DNA of 64,000 nucleotides. It comes from Geomobilibacter sp964432205 (lineage in GTDB: Bacteria > Desulfobacterota > Desulfuromonadia > Geobacterales > DSM-12255). The notes under the pieces were generated by a model, which ran no database searches, was not told the DNA's origin, and worked only from the letters and a program-made list of their open reading frames with translations. Position 1 is the first letter of the stretch. The number at the start of each line of letters is the position of its first letter. Positions 35,901 to 41,389 of this stretch are shown here, in pieces. The stretch covers positions 114,424 through 178,423 of the forward strand of contig CAYSMK010000006.1 of the NCBI GenBank assembly GCA_964432205.1, read 5' to 3'. A program made the position numbers and the translations under genes.

Positions 35901-36304
35901 AATTCTTCCTCCTTGAGCTCCATAAGCTGCTCGACAGTAGAGACGTTTTTTTGTGCAAGAACATGCCCGGCTCTCGTGGATAGTCGGTCAAGCAATTTTG
36001 TCGGGATTGGAGTCCCGGTATCTTTATCTTCGCAGTTGGCTCCTGTTGAGAGGAGAGGGCTATCATCAGACTCCTCAATAATTTCTTCGGACTGCTCGCC
36101 TACATCGGATGTTTTCTGATAGCTACTCAATTCATTTTGAATTTCTTGTATTTCTGATTGAATACATTTCGAGAATCCAGCCTTGCTCATATCTTCAGGC
36201 GTAAGACGCAATAGACCATCAAGGCTCCGCACTCCGCATGAAAGCAGGTCATCAAAGGCCTTAACGCTCATCCGTTTTAAAGCGTATTCCCAAGAATCGT
36301 TCAA
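32978..36304 (-). CDS. Large multi-helix-turn-helix protein with RpoA-CTD-like, sigma-r4-like and HARE-HTH-like modules
   Basis: An 1108-residue protein, first gene of the six-gene operon. Two RpoA-CTD-like helix-hairpin-helix units are visible near residues 10-55 (MSVKAFDDLLSCGVRSLDGL) and 105-155 (VSTVEQLMELKEEELFNIVG). A sigma-70 region-4-like HTH lies at ~420-450 (TLEELGQKLNLTRERVRQIE). At least three winged-HTH units resembling HARE-HTH follow from ~610 on, for example NAGRAMHFTEVCEELNK. No enzyme motif is seen. It probably recognises DNA or RNA polymerase. The start is a TTG at 36304 with AGGAAAG upstream; an ATG at 36271 is the alternative. Codon use is AT-rich around 35.1-35.7 kb. Confidence 0.75.
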   Translation of the reverse strand: MNDSWEYALKRMSVKAFDDLLSCGVRSLDGLLRLTPEDMSKAGFSKCIQSEIQEIQNELSSYQKTSDVGEQSEEIIEESDDSPLLSTGANCEDKDTGTPIPTKLLDRLSTRAGHVLAQKNVSTVEQLMELKEEELFNIVGIGRKTVHDILNLQVKIKMRLNNPQNSKADDTAEDAEAKRKSPFRIHFRSLGSEHWPSDPADWSLLSHSFLELLYKSPHSSVYQDDFFAAISDLGISDDDLLRLREVALLPDDTIDLLLSTSVGYLLDTGISAELFAKFIDCQSNIAENKDILASFLMDNKVTDIPILYSIDLNLIIDFGIHSVICKDIYCLFNNKTNLKWVDLNNISEKQIISDIGFGYNSLKAINSMWKLKDEAYKLICGFSNSLQLEAFTNFQNLTASFVQTIIKKPYHFPVIMGRLGFLEDRRWTLEELGQKLNLTRERVRQIEKKYYDVLEKPKTLEQLNLLWHAIDDVLISGGGVCCSSEVAAFLKNNWNWTAAPSDEALLSLINLSPKYEVVWTAPTRIIMPGHGCVNCPDIGAVFTKVVEDQPNGTLSFDEARKEIHDFCEERSCPWITEVSQFSDGYLHFQDDAIEEILADEDTLYTQYAWAQKYGKRRLSLVEIVLRNAGRAMHFTEVCEELNKDRPEHGKILERNVHAYLTRSPEILLWDRGTFIHRDYVSIPNELMDRIRKEITRRLNGGIPYLSVSGIHKLFEAELAANTIPTESALYSCLRESASSDIVCNEYPYLLKKGVYKRLPIPLVLEEFVLSQDGVVTYEALRNYAVETLCINEAVLVGSHFQNIPNLLRFDRGEYIHLNNLDIEEEKLSPLIEHLRILLKSTSHVSVIKLFNDKKISCRLMGISTPMLLYSLIQFFFSDQFDFSRYPQISVEKQNEGSRGTMGVASEVIQYVLEKNAPCGFGELYQRFVDELGYKQNSVYNIHFNRQILRYSEGVVIHVETLGWTDEKQDTLEKLASNYLNGRLSAGKLFGLITDLYEYHFDKLPGLPDHICWTSTLIGELLANGGKYRILGTSRNAFVSESNDYGIVILDDLLSQILNTKYDGAANINEFIADMRDAGILKKSLTPVMLKEDGPVILDRNVVKLARLR

Positions 36305-36359
36305 ATTCTTTCCTATAAAGTACTTCCGATGAGTATCCTGATGCGAGGGAAAACCGGGA

Positions 36360-36443
36360 CAGGGGACAGCGGGACAGATTTATTTTCCCACTTCGTCAAG
36401 CTCCGCCGTACAGGAATTCCGGGGACAGGTCCAGGAATTCCGG
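36360..36443. repeat. GGGACAG-type dispersed repeat with two CAGGAATTCCGG copies
   Basis: GGGACAGATTTATTTTCCC and CACTTCGTCAAGCTCCGCC recur, slightly altered, at 40106-40150. The 12-mer CAGGAATTCCGG occurs at 36411-36422 and 36432-36443. Runs of GGGACAG of this kind are common as degenerate REP-like sequences. Confidence 0.6.
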
Positions 36444-36456
36444 ACATTATACAAAA

Positions 36457-36731
36457 CTATCCTCCATTCCCACCAAACAGTTCCCCAAAAAGCTCCCTTG
36501 ACCTTTCAAGCCCATTCTTCGTCAGCACAACCGACTTTGCCCTGCCTCGCGGGTCATGAAAATACCCCTTCTCGAAGAGCCGGTCCATGACCTCGAATCG
36601 AACCCCTTCCACGCCCGTGCCCCGTCATGCAGCGTCAACTGCAACAGCGCCAGCACGCAGTCGTCGACCCTGTCCAGCTCCACGCTCCTTTTTCGGACAA
36701 AATTCAGTTCCGTGTCCGACAAACCAATCAT
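36457..36731 (-). pseudogene. DUF6429-like small protein, broken by a one-base frameshift
   Basis: Frame 1 from the ATG at 36731 reads ELDRVDDCVLALLQL ... ARAWKGFD and then turns to junk. The frame reached by restoring one base near 36597-36604 continues EVMDRLFEKGYFHDPRGRAK ... ERSRELFGELFGG to a TAG at 36457. Together they rebuild a typical DUF6429-like protein of ~90 residues. The ATG overlaps the stop of the HEPN gene by one base, so the gene would be translationally coupled to the toxin-antitoxin pair. The function is unknown. Confidence 0.75.
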
Positions 36732-37114
36732 CAGATGTTCGGCATCATTCCCAAAACCGCATGTTTCACCTCTTCCGCCAGCTTGACCGCCTGCCGGGCA
36801 ATCTCTTTATCCGCGGACTCTCCGGGGTAACGGTACTCGACAGCAAATGCATTCAGTATCGCCAGGGTAGGCCGCAGCAGCTCAAGCCCTGGATGGTAAT
36901 CCTTCAGCAGATCGAGCAGTAATGAGAGATTGTGGGTCTTGCCGAACGGGGTTTCCGCCTCCTGTAAAAGCGCCTTCATATACTTTTCGGCGCACTGCTG
37001 AGCGTGAAAACAAGCTGCATCATAGTTGGGGGCCGTACGAGCGCGCAACTCGCGCCGGGCCGTCGCAAGATCGCCTTCCGCCTTCTGGATCCACTCAGCG
37101 GTGAGGGGCTGCAT
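36731..37114 (-). CDS. HEPN-domain protein, toxin-like partner of a nucleotidyltransferase
   Basis: A 127-residue all-helical HEPN protein of the HI0074 type, recognised by DAACFHAQQCAEKYMKALL and KTHNLSLLLDLL. It lacks the RxxxxHxY RNase motif that is present in the second HEPN protein (37812-38162), so it may not be a nuclease. It overlaps the MNT gene upstream by 20 nt, the usual HEPN/MNT arrangement, in which the nucleotidyltransferase neutralises the HEPN partner. Confidence 0.88.
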   Translation of the reverse strand: MQPLTAEWIQKAEGDLATARRELRARTAPNYDAACFHAQQCAEKYMKALLQEAETPFGKTHNLSLLLDLLKDYHPGLELLRPTLAILNAFAVEYRYPGESADKEIARQAVKLAEEVKHAVLGMMPNI

Positions 37115-37421
37115 ACAATTCTTTTCCCGTGGTCATTATTTCCCGCAGAAAGAAATCGTTCAAGGCCAGCCTTTCCTTGATCTGACGGGAAGAACGGACA
37201 ACGAGTTCAACCGGCAGGCTAGGCTTCAGGCGCCTGATGATGTCGGCAGCGACCCGCGCACCCGAGACATCCCCGGGCATGACCACCAGTAGATCCACAT
37301 CCGATTCAGCCTTGGCACTGCCTGTGGCATATGAGCCGAACAGGACCACCTTTTCTGGCAAAAACTCACGCGCCACATCGGCCACAAACTTTTGTATGTC
37401 CGTAAACGCTACGATACCCAT
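37095..37421 (-). CDS. MNT-type nucleotidyltransferase, antitoxin-like
   Basis: A 108-residue minimal nucleotidyltransferase with the active-site signature LFGSYATGSAKAESDVDLLV (GSxxxG...DxD) near residues 27-46. In characterised pairs, MntA AMPylates the HEPN toxin. It overlaps the HEPN gene by 20 nt. A degraded duplicate of its middle part lies at 41238-41312. Confidence 0.88.
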   Translation of the reverse strand: MGIVAFTDIQKFVADVAREFLPEKVVLFGSYATGSAKAESDVDLLVVMPGDVSGARVAADIIRRLKPSLPVELVVRSSRQIKERLALNDFFLREIMTTGKELYAAPHR

Positions 37422-37453
37422 ATCGATTCTCCTGACACAGTATGACCACTCAT

Positions 37454-37520
37454 GCCGGCTCGTTAAGCTGTGCCCATTTTACCGGGAAGTTACCCGCGGT
37501 CAAGCAAAACCCCCCGCCCG
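37454..37520. repeat. Dispersed repeat A, copy 1
   Basis: Contains CTGTGCCCATTTTACCGGGA followed by AGTTACCCGCGGTCAAGC and a C-rich end. Near-identical copies in the same orientation are at 38575-38641 and 41319-41380, always in gaps next to TA or regulator genes. Confidence 0.8.
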
Positions 37521-37559
37521 GACTGGCCGGAACAGGGGTTTCTCACTTCATCAAGCTCC

Positions 37560-37718
37560 GCCGTTCCAACTTCCCCCAGGGAGCTCCGCCAAGGAGAAGC
37601 TCAGGGGGAATCTCGACAAGCATTCTCGACGGATCGATGCGGCCTTCACACTCCTTCAACCACCCCACGAGTTCCTGAACGGCAATCGGTTTGCTGAAGA
37701 CCTTGCATCCAAGCTCCT
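37560..37718 (-). pseudogene. Duplicated 3' fragment of the response-regulator gene
   Basis: About 150 bp closely match the end of the regulator gene at 40176-40628, including the encoded KVFSKPIAVQELVGWLKECE and IPPELLLGG. The fragment lacks the first two thirds of the receiver domain. A frame across it is open (37543-37815) only because the copy is recent; it has no ribosome binding site of its own and is not called as a gene. Confidence 0.75.
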
Positions 37719-37811
37719 GGGGGGAGTCTATGGGGGCGGGACTTGATAACTTGACTTCACAGGAGAATTGCAGATTGTCAAATCCTGCCCCTGACCCATT
37801 GATCAACTTCA

Positions 37812-38162
37812 TCAATCATCATCGATATTCAGATCCTGCAAGCCGGACACGACAACCTCTTTCAGCACCGGCAAACGATTTCGAATCGTTTGCCAGACCA
37901 GATGCGGGTCTACTCCGAAATAGAAATGGATCAGCTTGTCCCGCATGCCGGCGATCCTCTTCCAGGGGATTTCGGGATGGTTCCGTAGCATTTCCTCGGG
38001 GAGCTGCTTGACTGCTTCGCCAATGATCTCCAGCTTGCGAATTACGGCGCTCATCGTCTTGTCGTCAGCAACAAACGCGTCGTAATCCATCCCGGCTGTG
38101 AACGTTTCAATGCTCTCTAAGGCGTTGAGAATGTCCTTCAGATAGAGCGAACAATCTCTCAC
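37812..38162 (-). CDS. hepT: HepT-type HEPN ribonuclease toxin (DUF86)
   Basis: A 116-residue DUF86/HepT protein with the RNase motif RDKLIHFYF (RxxxxHxY) at ~73-80 and the family block KLEIIGEAVKQLPEEM. HepT cleaves RNA and is held inactive by MntA-type nucleotidyltransferases that AMPylate the motif Tyr. Its start overlaps the stop of the MNT gene by 4 nt. This is the second HEPN/MNT module in under 2 kb. Confidence 0.92.
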   Translation of the reverse strand: MRDCSLYLKDILNALESIETFTAGMDYDAFVADDKTMSAVIRKLEIIGEAVKQLPEEMLRNHPEIPWKRIAGMRDKLIHFYFGVDPHLVWQTIRNRLPVLKEVVVSGLQDLNIDDD

Positions 38163-38452
38163 AGGTATCGGACCTCTTTAAGAACGCGTTCCCGAATCTC
38201 TGCACGGAGTGCCCCCTTCGGCACCAGATCGACCTTGTGGTGGAGCCGCTCTTCCAGGAACTGGCCAAGGCCGATGAGGTCGAGGAGGTCTGCCTCTTCC
38301 GGGAGGTCCACAAGGATGTCGATGTCACTGTCATCCCGCTGCTCGCCACGAACCACCGAGCCGAAGAGCCCTATCTCCTGCACGTGAAAAGCCGATTCCA
38401 GTTCAGGCTTCGCCTGCCGCAATGTATCGAGTATATCCTCGGTTTTTTCCAT
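38159..38452 (-). CDS. mntA: MntA-type nucleotidyltransferase antitoxin
   Basis: A 97-residue nucleotidyltransferase with IGLFGSVVRGEQRDDSDIDI (GSxxxG...DxD) and a C-terminal KVDLVPKGAL segment. The ATG at 38452 has GAGGTG upstream; the longer frame to 38524 runs into a dispersed repeat. It is the first gene of the hepT/mntA pair, coupled by a 4-nt overlap. Confidence 0.9.
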   Translation of the reverse strand: MEKTEDILDTLRQAKPELESAFHVQEIGLFGSVVRGEQRDDSDIDILVDLPEEADLLDLIGLGQFLEERLHHKVDLVPKGALRAEIRERVLKEVRYL

Positions 38453-38516
38453 ACCACCCACCTCATCGCCCCCACAACCGGCATTTTTTCTCGATAGGAC
38501 CCTCTGCGGTGACTTG

Positions 38517-38552
38517 TTGATCAATCGGCATCAGAAGTCAACAGTTACCAGC
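38517..38552. repeat. Dispersed repeat D, copy 1
   Basis: TTGATCAATCGGCATCAGAA followed by GTCAACAGTTACCAGCG matches 40670-40707 with few changes. Both copies lie just upstream of a minus-strand gene (mntA; response regulator). Confidence 0.65.
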
Positions 38553-38574
38553 GCCCCCTCCAGACCCTCTTTTA

Positions 38575-38641
38575 GCCGGCTCGTTAAGCTGTGCCCATTT
38601 TACCGGGAAGTTGCCCGCGGTCAAGCGAAAACCCCCGCCCG
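38575..38641. repeat. Dispersed repeat A, copy 2
   Basis: Same 60-bp core as 37454-37520 with an A-to-G change in AGTTGCCCGCGG. The rest of the gap between mntA and the MFS gene shows no ORF. Confidence 0.8.
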
Positions 38642-38738
38642 CGGGGTTAAAGGGGACATTCTTGAAAACTGGACTGACTTTTCTACGCAGGGGTAAAAAG
38701 GACAGGCTACTCATTGTGGCGCAATGTGAGTTGTGCTT

Positions 38739-39977
38739 TCACGCATGGGCAACCTGCAGCTTCTTCGAGACCTGCCGGTCGATGAAATACATCATGACCA
38801 TGGTAAGCAGCATGGTGCAGATCGTGACATTGCCGACGGTGTCGTAATGCTGCAGCGGCGAGCTCTTGGTGGGCTGATAGACGATGAGACCGGCCACGAA
38901 TGAGGCGATCCCTCCGGAGACCTGCTGGATGGAGGAGTTAATCCCCATGTAGGCGCCCCGGTCCTTCATGTCCGGCACACCGGAGGTGAGAGCCGCGGAA
39001 GAGATCATCCGCGAAGAAATCCCCACCCAGAGGATGGTGTTGACCGCGACGACGACCCAGATGGGATTCGGCCCCAGATGGGTATAGACGAACACCATGA
39101 GCATCGACAGGAGACTGCCGACAACAAAGAGCCGGTACTTCCCGAGACTGTCGCTGCATCGCCCCAGGATCGGGCCGGTGAAGATGGAAAACAGGCCGGT
39201 GATGAAGAAGATCAGCGAAAGCCTGCTCTCCGGGATCAGGATGTTGTTCACCAGGAACGCGCTGCTGAACGGCATGATCATGAAACCGCCGGTGGCGAGG
39301 AGCATCGTCGCCATGAAGCCACGCACGTAAAAGGGATTCGATGCCGTGTGCCAGAGGTGTACGAAGGCGCTCTTGTCCTCTCTGCCGTGCAGGTGGCCGG
39401 TGACCGGCTTCAGCTTCAGGAAGATGACGAGCCCGATCGGCGCTGCGATGGTCACGATCATCAGGAACGGGGCGTGCCAGTTGAACCTGGTGGCGAGATA
39501 GAGGCCGATGGGAATGCCCAGCACCTGGCTCGCGGAAAAGGCCATCTGCACGAACCCCATCACCCGCCCCCTGACTTCCATCCGGAACGTATCGGTGATG
39601 ATCGCAAAGGAAATCGAGCCGATCACGCCGCCGAACAGGCCGGTGACGATCCGGGCTGACAACAGAAGCGCGTAGCTGCCGGCAACGCCGCAGAAAAGGG
39701 TGCCCAGGACGAAGCCGATGTAGAAGAAGAGCAGCATCTTCTTTCGATCGAATCTGTCGGCAAATCCTGCCGCCAGCAGTCCTGAAGTGCCGGCGCTGAA
39801 GGCATAGACGGAGACCACGAGCCCGAACTGCGAGGTCGAGATCCCCATCTTCGGCATCAGGATGGCCCCCAGGGGGGAAAGGACCATGAAGTCGACGATC
39901 ACGGTAAACTGCAGCAGCGACAGGATGGCGATCATGAACTTTTCGTAGGGGGTGAAGGTAGCTGTCGTATTGATCAT
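38739..39977 (-). CDS. MFS transporter (12 TM)
   Basis: A 412-residue major facilitator with 12 hydrophobic helices. The MFS motif A region between TM2 and TM3 reads GFADRFDRKKML, and the N-terminus (FVMIAILSLLQFTVIVDFM-like) is typical of drug-efflux-type members. The substrate is unknown. I prefer the ATG at 39977 (MINTTATFTPYEKF) over the GTG at 40016, because homologous proteins begin just before TM1. It is flanked on both sides by dispersed repeats, so it may belong to a mobile-derived segment. Confidence 0.88.
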   Translation of the reverse strand: MINTTATFTPYEKFMIAILSLLQFTVIVDFMVLSPLGAILMPKMGISTSQFGLVVSVYAFSAGTSGLLAAGFADRFDRKKMLLFFYIGFVLGTLFCGVAGSYALLLSARIVTGLFGGVIGSISFAIITDTFRMEVRGRVMGFVQMAFSASQVLGIPIGLYLATRFNWHAPFLMIVTIAAPIGLVIFLKLKPVTGHLHGREDKSAFVHLWHTASNPFYVRGFMATMLLATGGFMIMPFSSAFLVNNILIPESRLSLIFFITGLFSIFTGPILGRCSDSLGKYRLFVVGSLLSMLMVFVYTHLGPNPIWVVVAVNTILWVGISSRMISSAALTSGVPDMKDRGAYMGINSSIQQVSGGIASFVAGLIVYQPTKSSPLQHYDTVGNVTICTMLLTMVMMYFIDRQVSKKLQVAHA

Positions 39978-40089
39978 GCTGGCTGCCTTAGGCGGTGTGT
40001 ACTCATTTTGCTGCACATTGGGAAGAACTGCGGAACGAAAAGACTATAGCACGGCATCGCGCAAGAAAGGAAGGCTGACCGATTCAGGG

Positions 40090-40150
40090 GAAACGGGACA
40101 GGGAAAACGGGACAGATTTATTTCCCCACTTCGTCAATCCGCCGGTCCAA
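40090..40150. repeat. GGGACAG-type dispersed repeat, second copy
   Basis: GGGACAGATTTATTTCCCCA and CTTCGTCAATCCGCCGGTCC parallel 36370-36410. The copy abuts the 3' end of the response-regulator gene, as the related piece at 37546-37570 abuts the regulator fragment, so both may have been duplicated as one unit. Confidence 0.6.
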
Positions 40151-40175
40151 CTGTTTCAAGTATGTATCAGTTCCC

Positions 40176-40628
40176 TCAGGGAGTTCCGCCAAGGAGAAGC
40201 TCAGGGGGAATATCGACAAGCACTCTCGCCGGATCGATGCGCCCTTCACACTCCTTCAACCACCCCACGAGTTCCTGAACGGCTATCGGTTTGCTGAAAA
40301 CCTTGCACCCAAGCTCCTGCGCAAGGGCCTGATCATCGGCAGCCCAACTCCCCGACATGACCGCCTTGTTTCTCATGACCCCCTTGCACCCCCTGAGCGC
40401 CTGTTGACCGATGAACTGCAGGCCGGTCATCCGGGGCATCACATTGTCAGTGATCAGAACGTCTCCGCAGGCCCGATCATTGGGACATCCGCACTCGCTG
40501 TCCAGATAGAGGGGGCAGAGTGACGGATCACTGAAACCCACCACCTCGTAGCCACGACTGCGCAGGAAGAGCGTCATCGCCTCCAGGAGATGCACATCAT
40601 CGTCGAAGACAACAACCCTCAGGCACAT
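40176..40628 (-). CDS. Response regulator (receiver domain only)
   Basis: A 150-residue single-domain receiver: acidic pair VVVFDDDVHLL, phosphoacceptor Asp in VLITDNVMPRMTGL (~60), and Lys in KVFSKPIAV. An unusual insertion with Cys residues (YLDSECGCPNDRACG, ~40-55) separates beta 2 from the phosphorylation strand and could be redox- or metal-sensitive. It has a short C-terminal tail and no output domain. The 3' third is duplicated at 37560-37718. A large sensor kinase lies 0.8 kb away on the same strand and may be its partner. Confidence 0.85.
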   Translation of the reverse strand: MCLRVVVFDDDVHLLEAMTLFLRSRGYEVVGFSDPSLCPLYLDSECGCPNDRACGDVLITDNVMPRMTGLQFIGQQALRGCKGVMRNKAVMSGSWAADDQALAQELGCKVFSKPIAVQELVGWLKECEGRIDPARVLVDIPPELLLGGTP

Positions 40629-40669
40629 AGTTTGTCCTTATGCACAGAAGCGAAACGCTGGTGGCTCAT

Positions 40670-40707
40670 TGATCAATCCGCATCAGAAGTCAACAAGTCA
40701 CCAGCGT
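40670..40707. repeat. Dispersed repeat D, copy 2
   Basis: TTGATCAATCCGCATCAGAA followed by GTCAACAAGTCACCAGCG; pairs with 38517-38552. Confidence 0.65.
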
Positions 40708-40761
40708 CCCGACCAGCTACCCCAAATTTGAAGTCTGTAGATGCGTCCCTTTGAGCGTAGT

Positions 40762-41211
40762 CTACTTTGTGGCTGGCCTGACACCGGGAGGCGCCGGCTG
40801 TGGATCGAATCCTCGAATAGTACCCGGTTTGGTGGGGGCGACTGGCTGATTGGAAATGGACATATTGGGTTTCTTGTCCGGCGGACAATCATCCTTGCAC
40901 CTTTTTACCGCGGCATCAGCTGTTCTTATACATGTCAGATAGTTACCTTCTGCAGCGGCCTTACACTCAAGATCCGCCTTTTTGCAGGCTCTCTTGGCTG
41001 CATCGTCCTTGGCGGCAGCAAGGCATGCAGCTCTGGTCGTTTCGCACTGCTTGAGAGCAGCGTTTTTTTCGCTCAAACATTTTTGTCCGTCAACGGTTCG
41101 TATGTCTATGCAGTTCTTGATGCAATCCGCGTGAGTACCTGCAACCGCCAATCCGACCATTCCGAAAAAAAGAGTTAATGATCCTAACAATAGAGCAGAT
41201 TTCTTAACCAT
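40762..41211 (-). CDS. Secreted Cys-rich protein
   Basis: A 149-residue protein with a clear signal peptide (MVKKSALLLGSLTLFFGMVG...AVAG). The mature helical region contains paired cysteines at regular spacing (DCIKNC, KCLSE, QCETTRAAC, ACKKADLEC, TCIRTA, RCKDDC; ~30-115), then a Pro-rich tail. The CxxxC / CxnC pattern suggests a disulfide-stapled helical hairpin like CHCH or sel1-type exported proteins. No family is assigned. AAGGAG precedes the ATG. It is framed by duplicated fragments. Confidence 0.78.
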   Translation of the reverse strand: MVKKSALLLGSLTLFFGMVGLAVAGTHADCIKNCIDIRTVDGQKCLSEKNAALKQCETTRAACLAAAKDDAAKRACKKADLECKAAAEGNYLTCIRTADAAVKRCKDDCPPDKKPNMSISNQPVAPTKPGTIRGFDPQPAPPGVRPATK

Positions 41212-41237
41212 TTGCGTCTCCTTTTTGTTTTCTCCAG

Positions 41238-41312
41238 CATGATGTCGGCAGCAACCCGCGCACCCGAAACATCACCGGGCAGACCACCAGTAGATCCACA
41301 TCCGATTCGGCC
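41238..41312 (-). pseudogene. Degraded fragment of an MNT nucleotidyltransferase gene
   Basis: About 75 bp closely match 37238-37312 inside the first MNT gene, covering the codons around its DxD motif (ESDVDLLV), with a few substitutions and one deletion. No start or catalytic N-terminus remains. It is followed directly by repeat A copy 3. Confidence 0.75.
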
Positions 41313-41318
41313 ACTCTT

Positions 41319-41380
41319 GCCGCCTCGTCAAGCTGTGCCCATTTTACCGGGAAGTTACCCGCGGTCAAGCCTCCGCCCGG
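41319..41380. repeat. Dispersed repeat A, copy 3
   Basis: CTGTGCCCATTTTACCGGGA and AGTTACCCGCGGTCAAGC as in copies 1 and 2. It joins the MNT fragment to the 3' end of the sensor kinase gene. Confidence 0.8.
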
Positions 41381-41389
41381 CAATCCGCA

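Noticed and set aside
26721..36304. Classical Dnd/Ssp phosphorothioate system
   Set aside because: No DndA/IscS desulfurase, DndC-type sulfurtransferase, DndB or DndE is encoded; only the ATPase and a weakly similar small protein fit.
37543..37815. 90-codon ORF with receiver-domain end
   Set aside because: It is only the duplicated 3' fragment of the response regulator with fortuitous upstream sequence; there is no ribosome binding site.
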